Below are positions 1 through 8,324 of a stretch of 64,000 nt of DNA, piece after piece. Both the position numbers and the translations under genes were made by a program. The DNA comes from Echinicola soli. Its GTDB lineage: Bacteria > Bacteroidota > Bacteroidia > Cytophagales > Cyclobacteriaceae. Numbering within the stretch: the stretch's first letter is position 1; each line of letters begins with the position of its first letter. The notes under the pieces were generated by a model. That model saw only the letters and a list, made by a program, of their open reading frames with translations. It did not search any database and was not told where the DNA came from. The stretch spans positions 3,323,001 through 3,387,000 of the forward strand of contig NZ_CP041253.1 of assembly GCF_006575665.1 (NCBI RefSeq), in the 5' to 3' direction.

Positions 1-1
1 T

Positions 2-1006
2 TCGAGCAGTGCTCAGGAACCTGTTCCCGATCCTGTGGAAGATGATGACGAAGTCATTGAAGGCCAATATACCAATCCTGTTTGGGAGCCGGTGTTGGCC
101 GATCCTACGGTAGTGAAATCAGGAGACACTTTTTATGCCTATGGTACCGAAGACAATTGGGGTGATGAAGGTGGTTATCACCTGGTCCCCGTGATCAAAT
201 CAAAAGACTTAATCCATTGGGAATTGGTGGGGGATGCCCTGCAATCCAAACCCACATGGAAGCCAGAAGGGGGCATCTGGGCACCAGATGTTACCAAAGT
301 AGGCAGCCAATATTTTATGTACTATTCTTTTTCCACTTGGGGAGATGCCAATCCAGGCATTGGCCTGGCCATAGCGGACAGCCCTGAGGGACCTTTTGAG
401 GATTATGGGAAAATTTTTGATTCCCAGAGCATTGGTGTAAACAATTCCATTGATCCGTTCTATTACGAGGAAGATGGTCAAAAATACCTTTTTTGGGGAA
501 GTTTTAGAGGGCTTTATATGATCAAGCTCACTGAAGATGGAAAGGCTACAGTGGGCGAAAAAGTCCAAGTAGCCGGCGATCACCTTGAAGCCAGCTATAT
601 CTTTAAGAAAAGCGGTTTTTATTACCTTTTTGGTTCATACGGCTCCTGCTGTGAAGGCGCCAATAGTAGTTACCAAGTCTGGGTGGGAAGATCTGACAAG
701 CTGGAAGGCCCCTACGTGGACAAATCAGGAAACAAGCTTTTGGACGGGCATTACGGAGAACTGGTGGTCAAGGGAAACCTTGGAGATACGGGATTTGCAG
801 GGCCAGGCCACAATGCAGAAATTGTCACCGATGAGGAGGGAACGGACTGGCTGGTTTACCATGGTATGCTAAAGAGCCAGCCTAGAACCAATAATGGCAC
901 CAATAGAAGAACATTGCTGATCGATCCGATCCTCTGGAACGGGGGTTGGCCACTGCTCTTTAGACAAGTACCAAGTATCAAAGCCAATGATGGCCCAGTG
1001 TTTTAA
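2..1006 (+). CDS. GH43-family glycosidase, secreted/lipoprotein (5' truncated)
   Basis: The reading frame is open at the left edge, so the start and export signal are missing; 335 codons are visible. The fold is a GH43 five-bladed propeller: a first Asp in an LADPT motif (about nt 101), a second Asp in SIDPF (about nt 452) and a Glu in LEASY (about nt 587) match the catalytic base, pKa modulator and acid of the family, and WAPDV is typical of it. GH43 enzymes are mostly arabinanases, arabinofuranosidases or xylosidases. The visible N-terminus is rich in Pro, Glu and Asp, as in the linker behind a surface-lipoprotein cysteine in Bacteroidota; that is inference. The stop lies 10 bp before the next gene, so the two are probably co-transcribed. 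The exact substrate cannot be read from sequence. Confidence 0.88.
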   Translation, partial: SSSAQEPVPDPVEDDDEVIEGQYTNPVWEPVLADPTVVKSGDTFYAYGTEDNWGDEGGYHLVPVIKSKDLIHWELVGDALQSKPTWKPEGGIWAPDVTKVGSQYFMYYSFSTWGDANPGIGLAIADSPEGPFEDYGKIFDSQSIGVNNSIDPFYYEEDGQKYLFWGSFRGLYMIKLTEDGKATVGEKVQVAGDHLEASYIFKKSGFYYLFGSYGSCCEGANSSYQVWVGRSDKLEGPYVDKSGNKLLDGHYGELVVKGNLGDTGFAGPGHNAEIVTDEEGTDWLVYHGMLKSQPRTNNGTNRRTLLIDPILWNGGWPLLFRQVPSIKANDGPVF

Positions 1007-1016
1007 ATAATTATCA

Positions 1017-3122
1017 ATGATCCCATTAAATCCTATGCAACCTTTAAGATGTTTGATTTTCGGTTTTTTATGTTTTGTACCCTTTTTCCTAAATGCACAG
1101 GTAGAACCTGTCCTTTCTGATTTTGACAAGAAAGGAGAAGCCACAGTAGAAAATACCTCCAGCGGTTTTATCGTCTCATGGCCTGCCGGAAGTAACCAAC
1201 AGGGTAAACTCGCTATTAACACCAAAAGTGGTCACCCTCTTTTCGAATCATTCCAATTGGAACGACCGGGTAAACACGTAGAATTGGCCAATGATATTGA
1301 CCCAATGTTTTTACTCACGGAAGGAGAGCGTGATCTGAGCAAAGAAAGTGGTTGGAATATCTTTTTTGACCGGACCGCTTATAAGCCCCATGAAACCTAC
1401 AAGGTGCAGTTGAAAAAATCCCAAGTCGAGGTATTGAGCGATGGGCAGCGATCTGTTATTAAAGTGGGCGATCTGACTGCAGGAAATTTTTCGGGTTGGT
1501 TAGAGGTGACGCTTTACCACGGTAGCCCTTTGGTCAATATTGCCGCTGTCATGCACACAGAAGAGGATGCCAAGGCCATTATTTATGATGCTGGTTTGGT
1601 GGCCAACAATAAAACGTGGAAGGAGCTCTTTTGGTCCGATACGGAGGGATATTTGCAGTCTAAGGCTACCGGTCAGCTGGATGGGGAGAGTGAAAATCTA
1701 GCCGTAAAATACAGGACAATCAGTGGTGAAAGTGAGCAAGGAAGTATGGCTGTATTTCCTGCACCGCACCAGTTTTTTTATCCGTTGGACAATGCGTATA
1801 ATCTCAAATATGTTTGGTCTGGTGAAAATTACAGGGGTGTGGTAGATGGATTCGGAATCGGCATCAGGCACGACCTAATGGGGGACAATAGGCACGTGCC
1901 TTGGTTTAATGCCCCGCCTCATACCGATCAACGGCTTAACTTCTTTGTTTACCTCAGCGATACCAAGGATGGTCAGGTCATGGAACAGGTAAAGGCCTTT
2001 ACCCGAAATGATCAGTACAAACCATTACCGGGCTATAGAACTATGGCCAGTCACTTTCATACCGAGCATATGGATGATGTTCTTACCCATAAGCCGGTGC
2101 CTGATATTCCCGGTCATGTGAAAGCATTACGCGATATGGGCGTGAATATTATGCATTTGGGAGAATATCATTTGGCCGGAAATCCACGCGATTCGGGTCC
2201 AAGGAGGTTACCGGAACTGGATTTGATGTTTTCCGAATGTGAACGTCTGAGCACAGCCGATTTTCTGATGCTCCCAGGGGAGGAACCCAATTGCCATTTT
2301 GGTGGACACTGGATGAACATTTTTCCTAATCCCGTTTATTGGATCATGTCGAGGCAAGAAGGCGAGCCTTTTGTGGAGGATCATCCGGAATATGGGAAAG
2401 TTTACCGTGTAGGAAACAAGGAAGAGATGCTGCGATTGCTGGAAGAAGAAAAGGGACTGGCTTGGACTGCCCATGCCCGTACCAAAGGCTCCACCGGTTA
2501 TCCAGACGCATACAAAAACGAAGATTTTTTCCACTCAGACCGCTTCAATGGCGCGGCTTGGAAATCCTTACCAGCTGACCTTTCCAATCCCAACCTAGGC
2601 AGAAGGGTCCTGAAATTAATGGACGATATGGCCAATTGGGGCGAAAGAAAATACGTCATTGGTGAAGCAGATCTTTTTAAATTGGAACCGGATTATGAGA
2701 TATATGGCAATATGAATGTCAATTACCTTCAACTGGACAAATTGCCCAAATTTGAAGACGGTTGGCAGTCTGTGCTGGATGCGATGGAGTCGGGCAGGTT
2801 CTTTGTCACCACGGGAGAGGTGCTTTTGCCCTCCTTCAGTGTCAATGGCAAAGGAAGTGGGGAAGTCCTGACGTTGGATGGCAATGGCAAGGCGACGGTA
2901 AAGGTGAGTGCCGCGTGGACATTTCCGCTCCAATACGCAGAGATCATTTCAGGAGATGGGGAGCAAGTGTATCGAGAGACAATTGACCTCAAAGAAACCC
3001 GTGCGTTTGGTGAAGACGATTTCGCCTTTGAAGTGGACTTGAAAGGCCGCACTTGGGTAAGGCTGGAGATATGGGATGCTGCTGTCAATGGCGCTTTCAC
3101 CCAACCGGTTTGGATAGAGTAA
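1017..3122 (+). CDS. CehA/McbA-type PHP-domain metallohydrolase, exported
   Basis: This 701-residue protein has an N-terminal signal peptide (hydrophobic about residues 9-26, ending LNAQ); an internal Met at residue 7 could also be the start. The N-terminal 330 residues look like a beta-sandwich domain. From about residue 340 a PHP-like amidohydrolase region follows, with the metal-ligand motif HFHTEH (residues 346-351), WTAHAR further on, and the family-typical segment GRFFVTTGEVLL near residue 595 followed by VNGKGSG. CehA/McbA members include carbaryl hydrolase and many uncharacterised proteins found beside glycosidases. It starts 10 bp after the GH43 gene and is followed by a repeat-bearing spacer. 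Its role in the glycan cluster is unknown; hydrolysis of an ester, carbamate or phosphate substituent is a possibility only. Confidence 0.72.
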   Translation: MIPLNPMQPLRCLIFGFLCFVPFFLNAQVEPVLSDFDKKGEATVENTSSGFIVSWPAGSNQQGKLAINTKSGHPLFESFQLERPGKHVELANDIDPMFLLTEGERDLSKESGWNIFFDRTAYKPHETYKVQLKKSQVEVLSDGQRSVIKVGDLTAGNFSGWLEVTLYHGSPLVNIAAVMHTEEDAKAIIYDAGLVANNKTWKELFWSDTEGYLQSKATGQLDGESENLAVKYRTISGESEQGSMAVFPAPHQFFYPLDNAYNLKYVWSGENYRGVVDGFGIGIRHDLMGDNRHVPWFNAPPHTDQRLNFFVYLSDTKDGQVMEQVKAFTRNDQYKPLPGYRTMASHFHTEHMDDVLTHKPVPDIPGHVKALRDMGVNIMHLGEYHLAGNPRDSGPRRLPELDLMFSECERLSTADFLMLPGEEPNCHFGGHWMNIFPNPVYWIMSRQEGEPFVEDHPEYGKVYRVGNKEEMLRLLEEEKGLAWTAHARTKGSTGYPDAYKNEDFFHSDRFNGAAWKSLPADLSNPNLGRRVLKLMDDMANWGERKYVIGEADLFKLEPDYEIYGNMNVNYLQLDKLPKFEDGWQSVLDAMESGRFFVTTGEVLLPSFSVNGKGSGEVLTLDGNGKATVKVSAAWTFPLQYAEIISGDGEQVYRETIDLKETRAFGEDDFAFEVDLKGRTWVRLEIWDAAVNGAFTQPVWIE

Positions 3123-3221
3123 GGAGGAGAAGTAGTTCGTATCGAGATCCGAGAAAAAAGTAGTGAGATATGAGTATTGAGACGTTTGAAATGTAACGTA
3201 CCCGAAAGTATCGGGGCAGGC

Positions 3222-3256
3222 TATTGCGAACGCAGAGCAACGGAGTGAAGCAATCT
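3222..3256 (+). repeat. Interspersed repeat, copy A (gcagagcaacggagtgaagc)
   Basis: A 35-bp segment matching 15065-15101 with one or two changes. Both copies sit in gene-free spacers beside sequence containing ggaacg/cgggac-type inverted pieces. Elements of the form CATTGCGA...GAAGCAATCTC are common palindromic intergenic repeats in Bacteroidota genomes. Confidence 0.65.
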
Positions 3257-3280
3257 CTTTTTCTTGAGATGAGACTGTTT

Positions 3281-3350
3281 GGCTTTAGGCAGGCCTGCCT
3301 TTGGCTCCAGACAGGCCTGCCTTTGGCTCCAGACAGGCCTGTCTAAAGCC
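3281..3350. repeat. 22-bp tandem repeat, 2.7 units, with inverted ends
   Basis: The unit caggcctgcctttggctcca plus ga is repeated exactly at 3290-3311 and 3312-3333, then partially from 3334. Each unit contains the palindrome caggcctg. The outer ends (ggctttaggcaggcct at 3281-3296 and aggcctgtctaaagcc at 3335-3350) are inverted copies with one mismatch, so the whole block can fold into a hairpin. Confidence 0.8.
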
Positions 3351-3498
3351 AAGGCAGGCCCGCAGTGACGGTTTTTGAGGAAAAAAGTAAGAGAGAAGGT
3401 GTCAGGTAAATTCGGGACGTGATACCTAACAGCTTCCTTTGGGGAGAAGGGAATCGTCCCATAAATAAAGAATCAAACTTAATTAAACCTATTATTAG

Positions 3499-6036
3499 AT
3501 GAATTTTAGTATTAAAAAATGGGCGCAGCTACTGGTAGTGGGAGGAATGGCCTCGCTAGTGAGTTGTCAAAATGCTGCACAACAGCAATCCGAAGGAGCA
3601 GCAGTAGAGGAGATGAGTGCCATTCGTCCACCGGCCTATCCGTTGATCACAGTGGATCCTTATCTAAGTGTGTGGAGCATGGGAGACGAACTTTATGGTG
3701 ACGCGACGCGCCATTGGACAGGAGTGGCCAATGACCTTCAGGGGATCATTCGGGTAGATGGTAAGCCCTATTATTTTTTGGGGGAGGAAATGACCGAAAC
3801 GGAGACCGTCCTTCCGCTGGCAGGACTGGAGGAACCGTGGAACTATTCACTGGAAAAGCCGGCAAAAAGGTGGAAGGAACTAGGCTATGAGGAAGGCAAC
3901 CAATGGAAAACTACCAAAGGTGCATTTACCAATGGTGACGACAGCCCAGCTCCTAACCAATGGAATACAGAAGACATTTGGGTCAGAAGGACGTTTGAGC
4001 TTGATAAGGCTGATTTTTATGACCTATTGCTCAACATCCATCATGATGACAATGTGAAAGTATACTTGAATGGGGTCCTGGCATACGAAAAAGAAGGCTG
4101 GGTCAGTACACCAGCGACGGTAGTTATCAATGAAGAAGCCAAAAAAGCACTGAAAGAAGGGGAGAATCTATTGGCCATTCATTGCCAAAATACTACAGGT
4201 GGAGCATTTTTGGATGCCGGATTGGTAGAAGTGCTTCAGCCAAAAGTAAGCATCGCCCAAGCTGAACAGACTTTTTCAAAAGTAAATGCCACAGAAACCT
4301 TGTACTCCTTTGATGCTGGTGGGGTGACGCTAGACGTGACTTTTACGGCACCAATGCTTCCAGATAACCTGGAAGTAATGACCCGACCTGCCAATTATGT
4401 GACATTCGAAGTACAAGCTAAAGATGGTAAGGAACATGAGGTACAGGTATATTTTAGTGCTGCAGGTAATTTGGCGGTAAACACCATGAACCAACAGGTG
4501 ACATGGGAGCGACCCCAGATAGCAGGCTTGCAAGCCTTGAAGATCGGGACGAGCACCCAACCTGTTTTGGAAAAGAAGGGTGATAATGTAAGAATTGACT
4601 GGGGATACATGTACTTGACGGCTGCCGATCAGGAAAATATAACTTCCCAAATTGATGTGAACACCAACAGTGTGGCTGAATTTGCTGAAAATGGCAGGCT
4701 CAGTGGTACGGATGCTGACCAAAAGCCCGTTTCGCTGGATGATCAAATGATCACTTCAGCTTTTTCTTTCGATTTTGCAAAAGTTGGGGAATCCAGCCAG
4801 CACGATTTTTTAACCTTGGCTTATGATGATCTGTATTCGGTGCAGTTTTTCAATAAAAACCTTAAAGCTTGGTGGAAAAAATACGGCATGACCACAGCGC
4901 AAATGCTTCAAGCTGCACAAACCGATTATGCAAAACTAAAAGCAGCCAGCGAACAATTTGACAAGCAGGTGTACCAGGACGCTTATGATGCAGCCGGAAA
5001 AGAATATGCGGAAATTTGTGCACTGGTGTACCGCCAGGCCGTAGCTGCCCATAAAACAGTGGAAGGCCCTAATGGCGAACTGTTCTTCTTCTCGAAAGAA
5101 AATTTCAGTAATGGTTCTATCGGGACTGTGGACGTGACCTATCCATCGGCTCCCTTGTTTTTGATCTATAATCCAGATCTATTGAAAGGGATGATCGAGC
5201 CAATTTTCTATTATAGTGAAAGTGGAAAGTGGGCCAAGCCTTTTCCTGCCCATGATGTGGGGACTTATCCGCTTGCAAATGGCCAGACCTACGGCGAGGA
5301 TATGCCAGTAGAGGAGGCTGGAAATATGCTCTTGCTGACTGCTGCCATCGCCAAAGTAGAAGGCAATGCCGATTATGCCAATAAGCACTGGGATATCATG
5401 ACCACTTGGGTGGAATACTTGGCCAAGGAAGGATTTGATCCGGCCAATCAGCTGTGTACGGATGATTTTGCCGGTCATTTGGCACATAATGCCAATCTTT
5501 CTGTGAAAGCGATTTTGGCCATTGCAGGTTATGGGCAGTTGGCCGAAACACTGGGCAAGACTGCAGCAGCTGAAAAATACACTGCCTTGGCAAAAGACTT
5601 CGCCCAAAAGTGGATGGACAAAGCTGAAGATGGTGATCATTATAGTTTGACTTTTGATAAGAAAGGTACCTGGAGTCAGAAATATAACATGGTTTGGAAT
5701 AAATTATTGGGACTGGATATTTTTCCTGAGGAAGTGGTCCAAAAAGAGATTGCCTATTATCTCACCAAGCAGGAAGCTTATGGGCTGCCTTTGGACAGTC
5801 GTAAAACCTACACCAAATCAGACTGGGTGATCTGGACGGCAGCCATGGCAGAAGATGAAGCAGATGAAAAAGCCCTGATCGAGCCAATGTTTACCTATAT
5901 CGACCAGACGCCAAACAGAATTCCTGTCAGTGACTGGCATGAAACCACAAATGCGGAATCAGTCGGATTTAGGGCAAGATCGGTCGTCGGAGGATATTTT
6001 ATGCCGGTGTTGAAGGATCGATTATTGGAAAATTAA
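3499..6036 (+). CDS. DUF4965/DUF1793 glutaminase-like lipoprotein
   Basis: This 845-residue protein has a type II signal peptide with the lipobox-like SLVSC near residue 23, so it is probably a periplasmic or surface lipoprotein. The opening segment (about 42-90, PPAYPLITVDPYLSVWS) is diagnostic of the DUF4964/DUF5127/DUF4965/DUF1793 group often named glutaminase A. An extra beta-sandwich of galactose-binding type appears inserted at about residues 150-245 (a WVRRTFEL strand, then a VYLNGVLAY strand). The C-terminal half is alpha-helical and toroid-like, resembling an (alpha/alpha)6 barrel. Despite the glutaminase name, Bacteroidota homologues usually lie in polysaccharide-utilization clusters and their activity is not firmly known. 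Neighbours on both sides are glycan enzymes on the same strand. Confidence 0.8.
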   Translation: MNFSIKKWAQLLVVGGMASLVSCQNAAQQQSEGAAVEEMSAIRPPAYPLITVDPYLSVWSMGDELYGDATRHWTGVANDLQGIIRVDGKPYYFLGEEMTETETVLPLAGLEEPWNYSLEKPAKRWKELGYEEGNQWKTTKGAFTNGDDSPAPNQWNTEDIWVRRTFELDKADFYDLLLNIHHDDNVKVYLNGVLAYEKEGWVSTPATVVINEEAKKALKEGENLLAIHCQNTTGGAFLDAGLVEVLQPKVSIAQAEQTFSKVNATETLYSFDAGGVTLDVTFTAPMLPDNLEVMTRPANYVTFEVQAKDGKEHEVQVYFSAAGNLAVNTMNQQVTWERPQIAGLQALKIGTSTQPVLEKKGDNVRIDWGYMYLTAADQENITSQIDVNTNSVAEFAENGRLSGTDADQKPVSLDDQMITSAFSFDFAKVGESSQHDFLTLAYDDLYSVQFFNKNLKAWWKKYGMTTAQMLQAAQTDYAKLKAASEQFDKQVYQDAYDAAGKEYAEICALVYRQAVAAHKTVEGPNGELFFFSKENFSNGSIGTVDVTYPSAPLFLIYNPDLLKGMIEPIFYYSESGKWAKPFPAHDVGTYPLANGQTYGEDMPVEEAGNMLLLTAAIAKVEGNADYANKHWDIMTTWVEYLAKEGFDPANQLCTDDFAGHLAHNANLSVKAILAIAGYGQLAETLGKTAAAEKYTALAKDFAQKWMDKAEDGDHYSLTFDKKGTWSQKYNMVWNKLLGLDIFPEEVVQKEIAYYLTKQEAYGLPLDSRKTYTKSDWVIWTAAMAEDEADEKALIEPMFTYIDQTPNRIPVSDWHETTNAESVGFRARSVVGGYFMPVLKDRLLEN

Positions 6037-6059
6037 AAGATTGACGGATGTGAGATGAT

Positions 6060-6135
6060 TTCACGTTTCACATTTCATGTCTCAAGTCTGATATCTCAAT
6101 ACTCAAGTCTAACATTTCAATACTCATGACTCAAT
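6060..6135 (+). repeat. Degenerate tctcaa/actcaag repeat run overlapping a start codon
   Basis: The spacer consists of near-repeats such as tctcaagtctg, tctcaatactcaag and caatactcatgactcaat. Related strings occur at about 3150-3190 (reverse), 8266-8300 and 26428-26462. The ATG of the next gene (6126) lies inside the run. Confidence 0.6.
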
Positions 6136-8255
6136 ACTTTATACCCAAAATAATTACCAGTGCAGTGCTACTTGCTCTCCTCTTTTCATGTGAAAAGGGA
6201 GAGCAGGCCACTGTGATTTCAGTTGTGGAGCGGATTGATACCACGGCTACCAACGCCCATTACATCAGCAATAGAGCACCACTAAAGCCTAGTGCATTGG
6301 TCAAGCTTCCTGTAGGGTCGGTGAAGCCTGAAGGATTCCTCAAGGAATACCTGATACGCCAAAAAAATGGCTTGACAGGTCATTTGGGAGAAATCAGTGC
6401 TTGGCTGCAGAAAGAGGACAATGCTTGGCTCAGTAAGGACGGTGAGGGCGATTGGGGCTGGGAGGAAGTGCCTTATTGGCTCAAAGGTTATGCGAATATT
6501 GGTTATTTATTGGAAGACCAACAGATGATCGATGAAGCCAAAATCTGGCTGGAAGGGACCATGAACAGCCAACGTGCTGATGGTAATTTTGGTCCGAAGC
6601 ATTTTGACGGAGACAACCAGGATTTCTGGGCCAATATGATCATGCTCTACTGTCTGCAGTCCTACTACGAATACTCCAATGATGAAAAAGTGCTGGACTT
6701 GATGACCAAGTACTTCAAGTTTCAACTCACCGTTCCGGATGAACATTTCCTTAATGGTTATTGGCAAAAACTTCGTGGGGGGGATAATCTCCGTAGCGTT
6801 TTTTGGCTGTATAACCGCACCGGTGAACCTTTCTTACTTGAATTAGCGGAAAAGATCCACCGTAATACTTCCGATTGGGTAGGGAGGGATCATGACCTGA
6901 AGGATATCCATAATTACTATGAAGTACGTGATGGGGGAGAAGTCCCTGACTGGTACCGTGACCAGATCGACTGGCATAATGTAAATCATGCGCAGGCCTT
7001 TAGAGAGCCAGCGCAGTATTATTTGCTCAGCCACGATGATAAGCACTTGGAAGCTACCTATGACAATTTTGACATTATCCGAGAGCACTTTGGACAGGTG
7101 CCTGGCGGAATGTTTGGCAGTGATGAAAATGCCAGACCGGGTTATGCAGACCCACGGCAGGGAGTCGAAACCTGCGGCATGGTGGAGCAGATGAACTCTG
7201 ATGAGCATTTGCTGCGCATCACCGGTGATCCTTTCTGGGCTGATCACGCCGAGGAGGTAGCGTATAATACATATCCAGCAGCGGTGATGCCGGACTTTAA
7301 ATCACTGCATTACATTACTTCGTCAAATATGACACTGCTCGATGCTGAAAACCACGCTCCGGGTATTGCCAATAGTGGTCCGTTCTTGATGATGAATCCA
7401 TTCAGCTCGCGCTGCTGCCAGCATAATCATTCCCAAGGGTGGCCGTATTTTATAGAGAACCTTTGGATGGCTACACCTGACAATGGTTTGGTGGCTGCGA
7501 TCTATGGCCCTAGTAAAGTAACGGCGAAGGTTGGAAAGGGACAGGAAGTGACCATTGAGGAAACAACCCATTATCCTTTCCGTGGACAATTGGAGTTTAC
7601 TGTAGAGACCGCTCAGCCTACTGAATTTCCGCTGTATTTGCGCATTCCGGCATGGACTACTGGTGCTACAGTAAGTGTTAATGGGGAGACCTTAAAGGAA
7701 AATGTAAAAGGGGCTGGATATGTTAAATTAGCTCGTCTATGGAAGTCCGGTGATAAGGTAAATTTGACCTTGCCCATGGAAATCCATGTAAATACTTGGG
7801 TGAAAAATAGCAACAGCTTTAGCGTAAGCCGTGGGCCATTGACCTATTCACTTAAGATTGGCGAGGAATATATTCGAAAGGAAAGCGATGAGACGGCGAT
7901 ATGGGATTCCAAGTGGCAAGAAGGAGTGGATACCAAAAAGTGGCCATCCTGGGAAATCCGTCCTACAAGCGAATGGAATTATACATTGGCATTGGATAAA
8001 GAAAATCCTGCGGCTTCGCTGGAAGTGGAAGAGCGACCTTGGCCCGAGAATGATTTTCCATTTACCCCGGAGAATGTCCCGATTTTGATCAAGGCAAGAG
8101 GAAAAAAGATTCCTGAATGGCAACTGGATCAATATGGATTAGTGGGTGAATTGAAAGATTTACCGGCTACTTCAAACCAACCTTTGGAAGATGTGACCTT
8201 ACTTCCCATGGGGGCGGCAAGGCTAAGGATCACCGCATTTCCTAATGTGAAGTAA
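6126..8255 (+). CDS. GH127-type beta-L-arabinofuranosidase (DUF1680) lipoprotein
   Basis: A 709-residue protein with a lipoprotein signal (ALLFSC, Cys22). The body is an (alpha/alpha)6 barrel of the DUF1680/GH127-GH146 group. The expected zinc/catalytic set is visible: Glu348 and Cys350 in an ETC motif and the Cys430-Cys431 pair, matching the Glu-Cys and Cys-Cys ligands of characterised beta-L-arabinofuranosidases, in which one of the paired Cys is the nucleophile. A beta-rich C-terminal region follows from about residue 500. The start lies in a repeat run (see 6060-6135), but the signal peptide begins directly at this Met, so the start is plausible. With the GH43 and GH2 neighbours it points to arabinose-containing glycan. 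Confidence 0.85.
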   Translation: MTQYFIPKIITSAVLLALLFSCEKGEQATVISVVERIDTTATNAHYISNRAPLKPSALVKLPVGSVKPEGFLKEYLIRQKNGLTGHLGEISAWLQKEDNAWLSKDGEGDWGWEEVPYWLKGYANIGYLLEDQQMIDEAKIWLEGTMNSQRADGNFGPKHFDGDNQDFWANMIMLYCLQSYYEYSNDEKVLDLMTKYFKFQLTVPDEHFLNGYWQKLRGGDNLRSVFWLYNRTGEPFLLELAEKIHRNTSDWVGRDHDLKDIHNYYEVRDGGEVPDWYRDQIDWHNVNHAQAFREPAQYYLLSHDDKHLEATYDNFDIIREHFGQVPGGMFGSDENARPGYADPRQGVETCGMVEQMNSDEHLLRITGDPFWADHAEEVAYNTYPAAVMPDFKSLHYITSSNMTLLDAENHAPGIANSGPFLMMNPFSSRCCQHNHSQGWPYFIENLWMATPDNGLVAAIYGPSKVTAKVGKGQEVTIEETTHYPFRGQLEFTVETAQPTEFPLYLRIPAWTTGATVSVNGETLKENVKGAGYVKLARLWKSGDKVNLTLPMEIHVNTWVKNSNSFSVSRGPLTYSLKIGEEYIRKESDETAIWDSKWQEGVDTKKWPSWEIRPTSEWNYTLALDKENPAASLEVEERPWPENDFPFTPENVPILIKARGKKIPEWQLDQYGLVGELKDLPATSNQPLEDVTLLPMGAARLRITAFPNVK

Positions 8256-8324
8256 GGATAACCTTATGACATATCTCAAGACTCATATCTCATTATTAAA
8301 TATTCAAAACTAAACATAAAAAGC

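Larger units (their letters stand above)
3123..3498. other. Repeat-bearing spacer with no gene
   Basis: No credible ORF is present. The spacer is built from repeat pieces: a tctcaatactcat-like block in reverse orientation (about 3150-3190), a copy of a ttgcgaa-gcagagcaacgg element (3222-3256) and a 22-bp tandem repeat (3290-3350). The lipoprotein gene follows after a short AT-rich stretch that probably holds its promoter or ribosome-binding region. Confidence 0.6.

Noticed and set aside
3281..3350. CRISPR array
   Set aside because: The units are contiguous tandem repeats without unique spacers and no cas gene is in the window.
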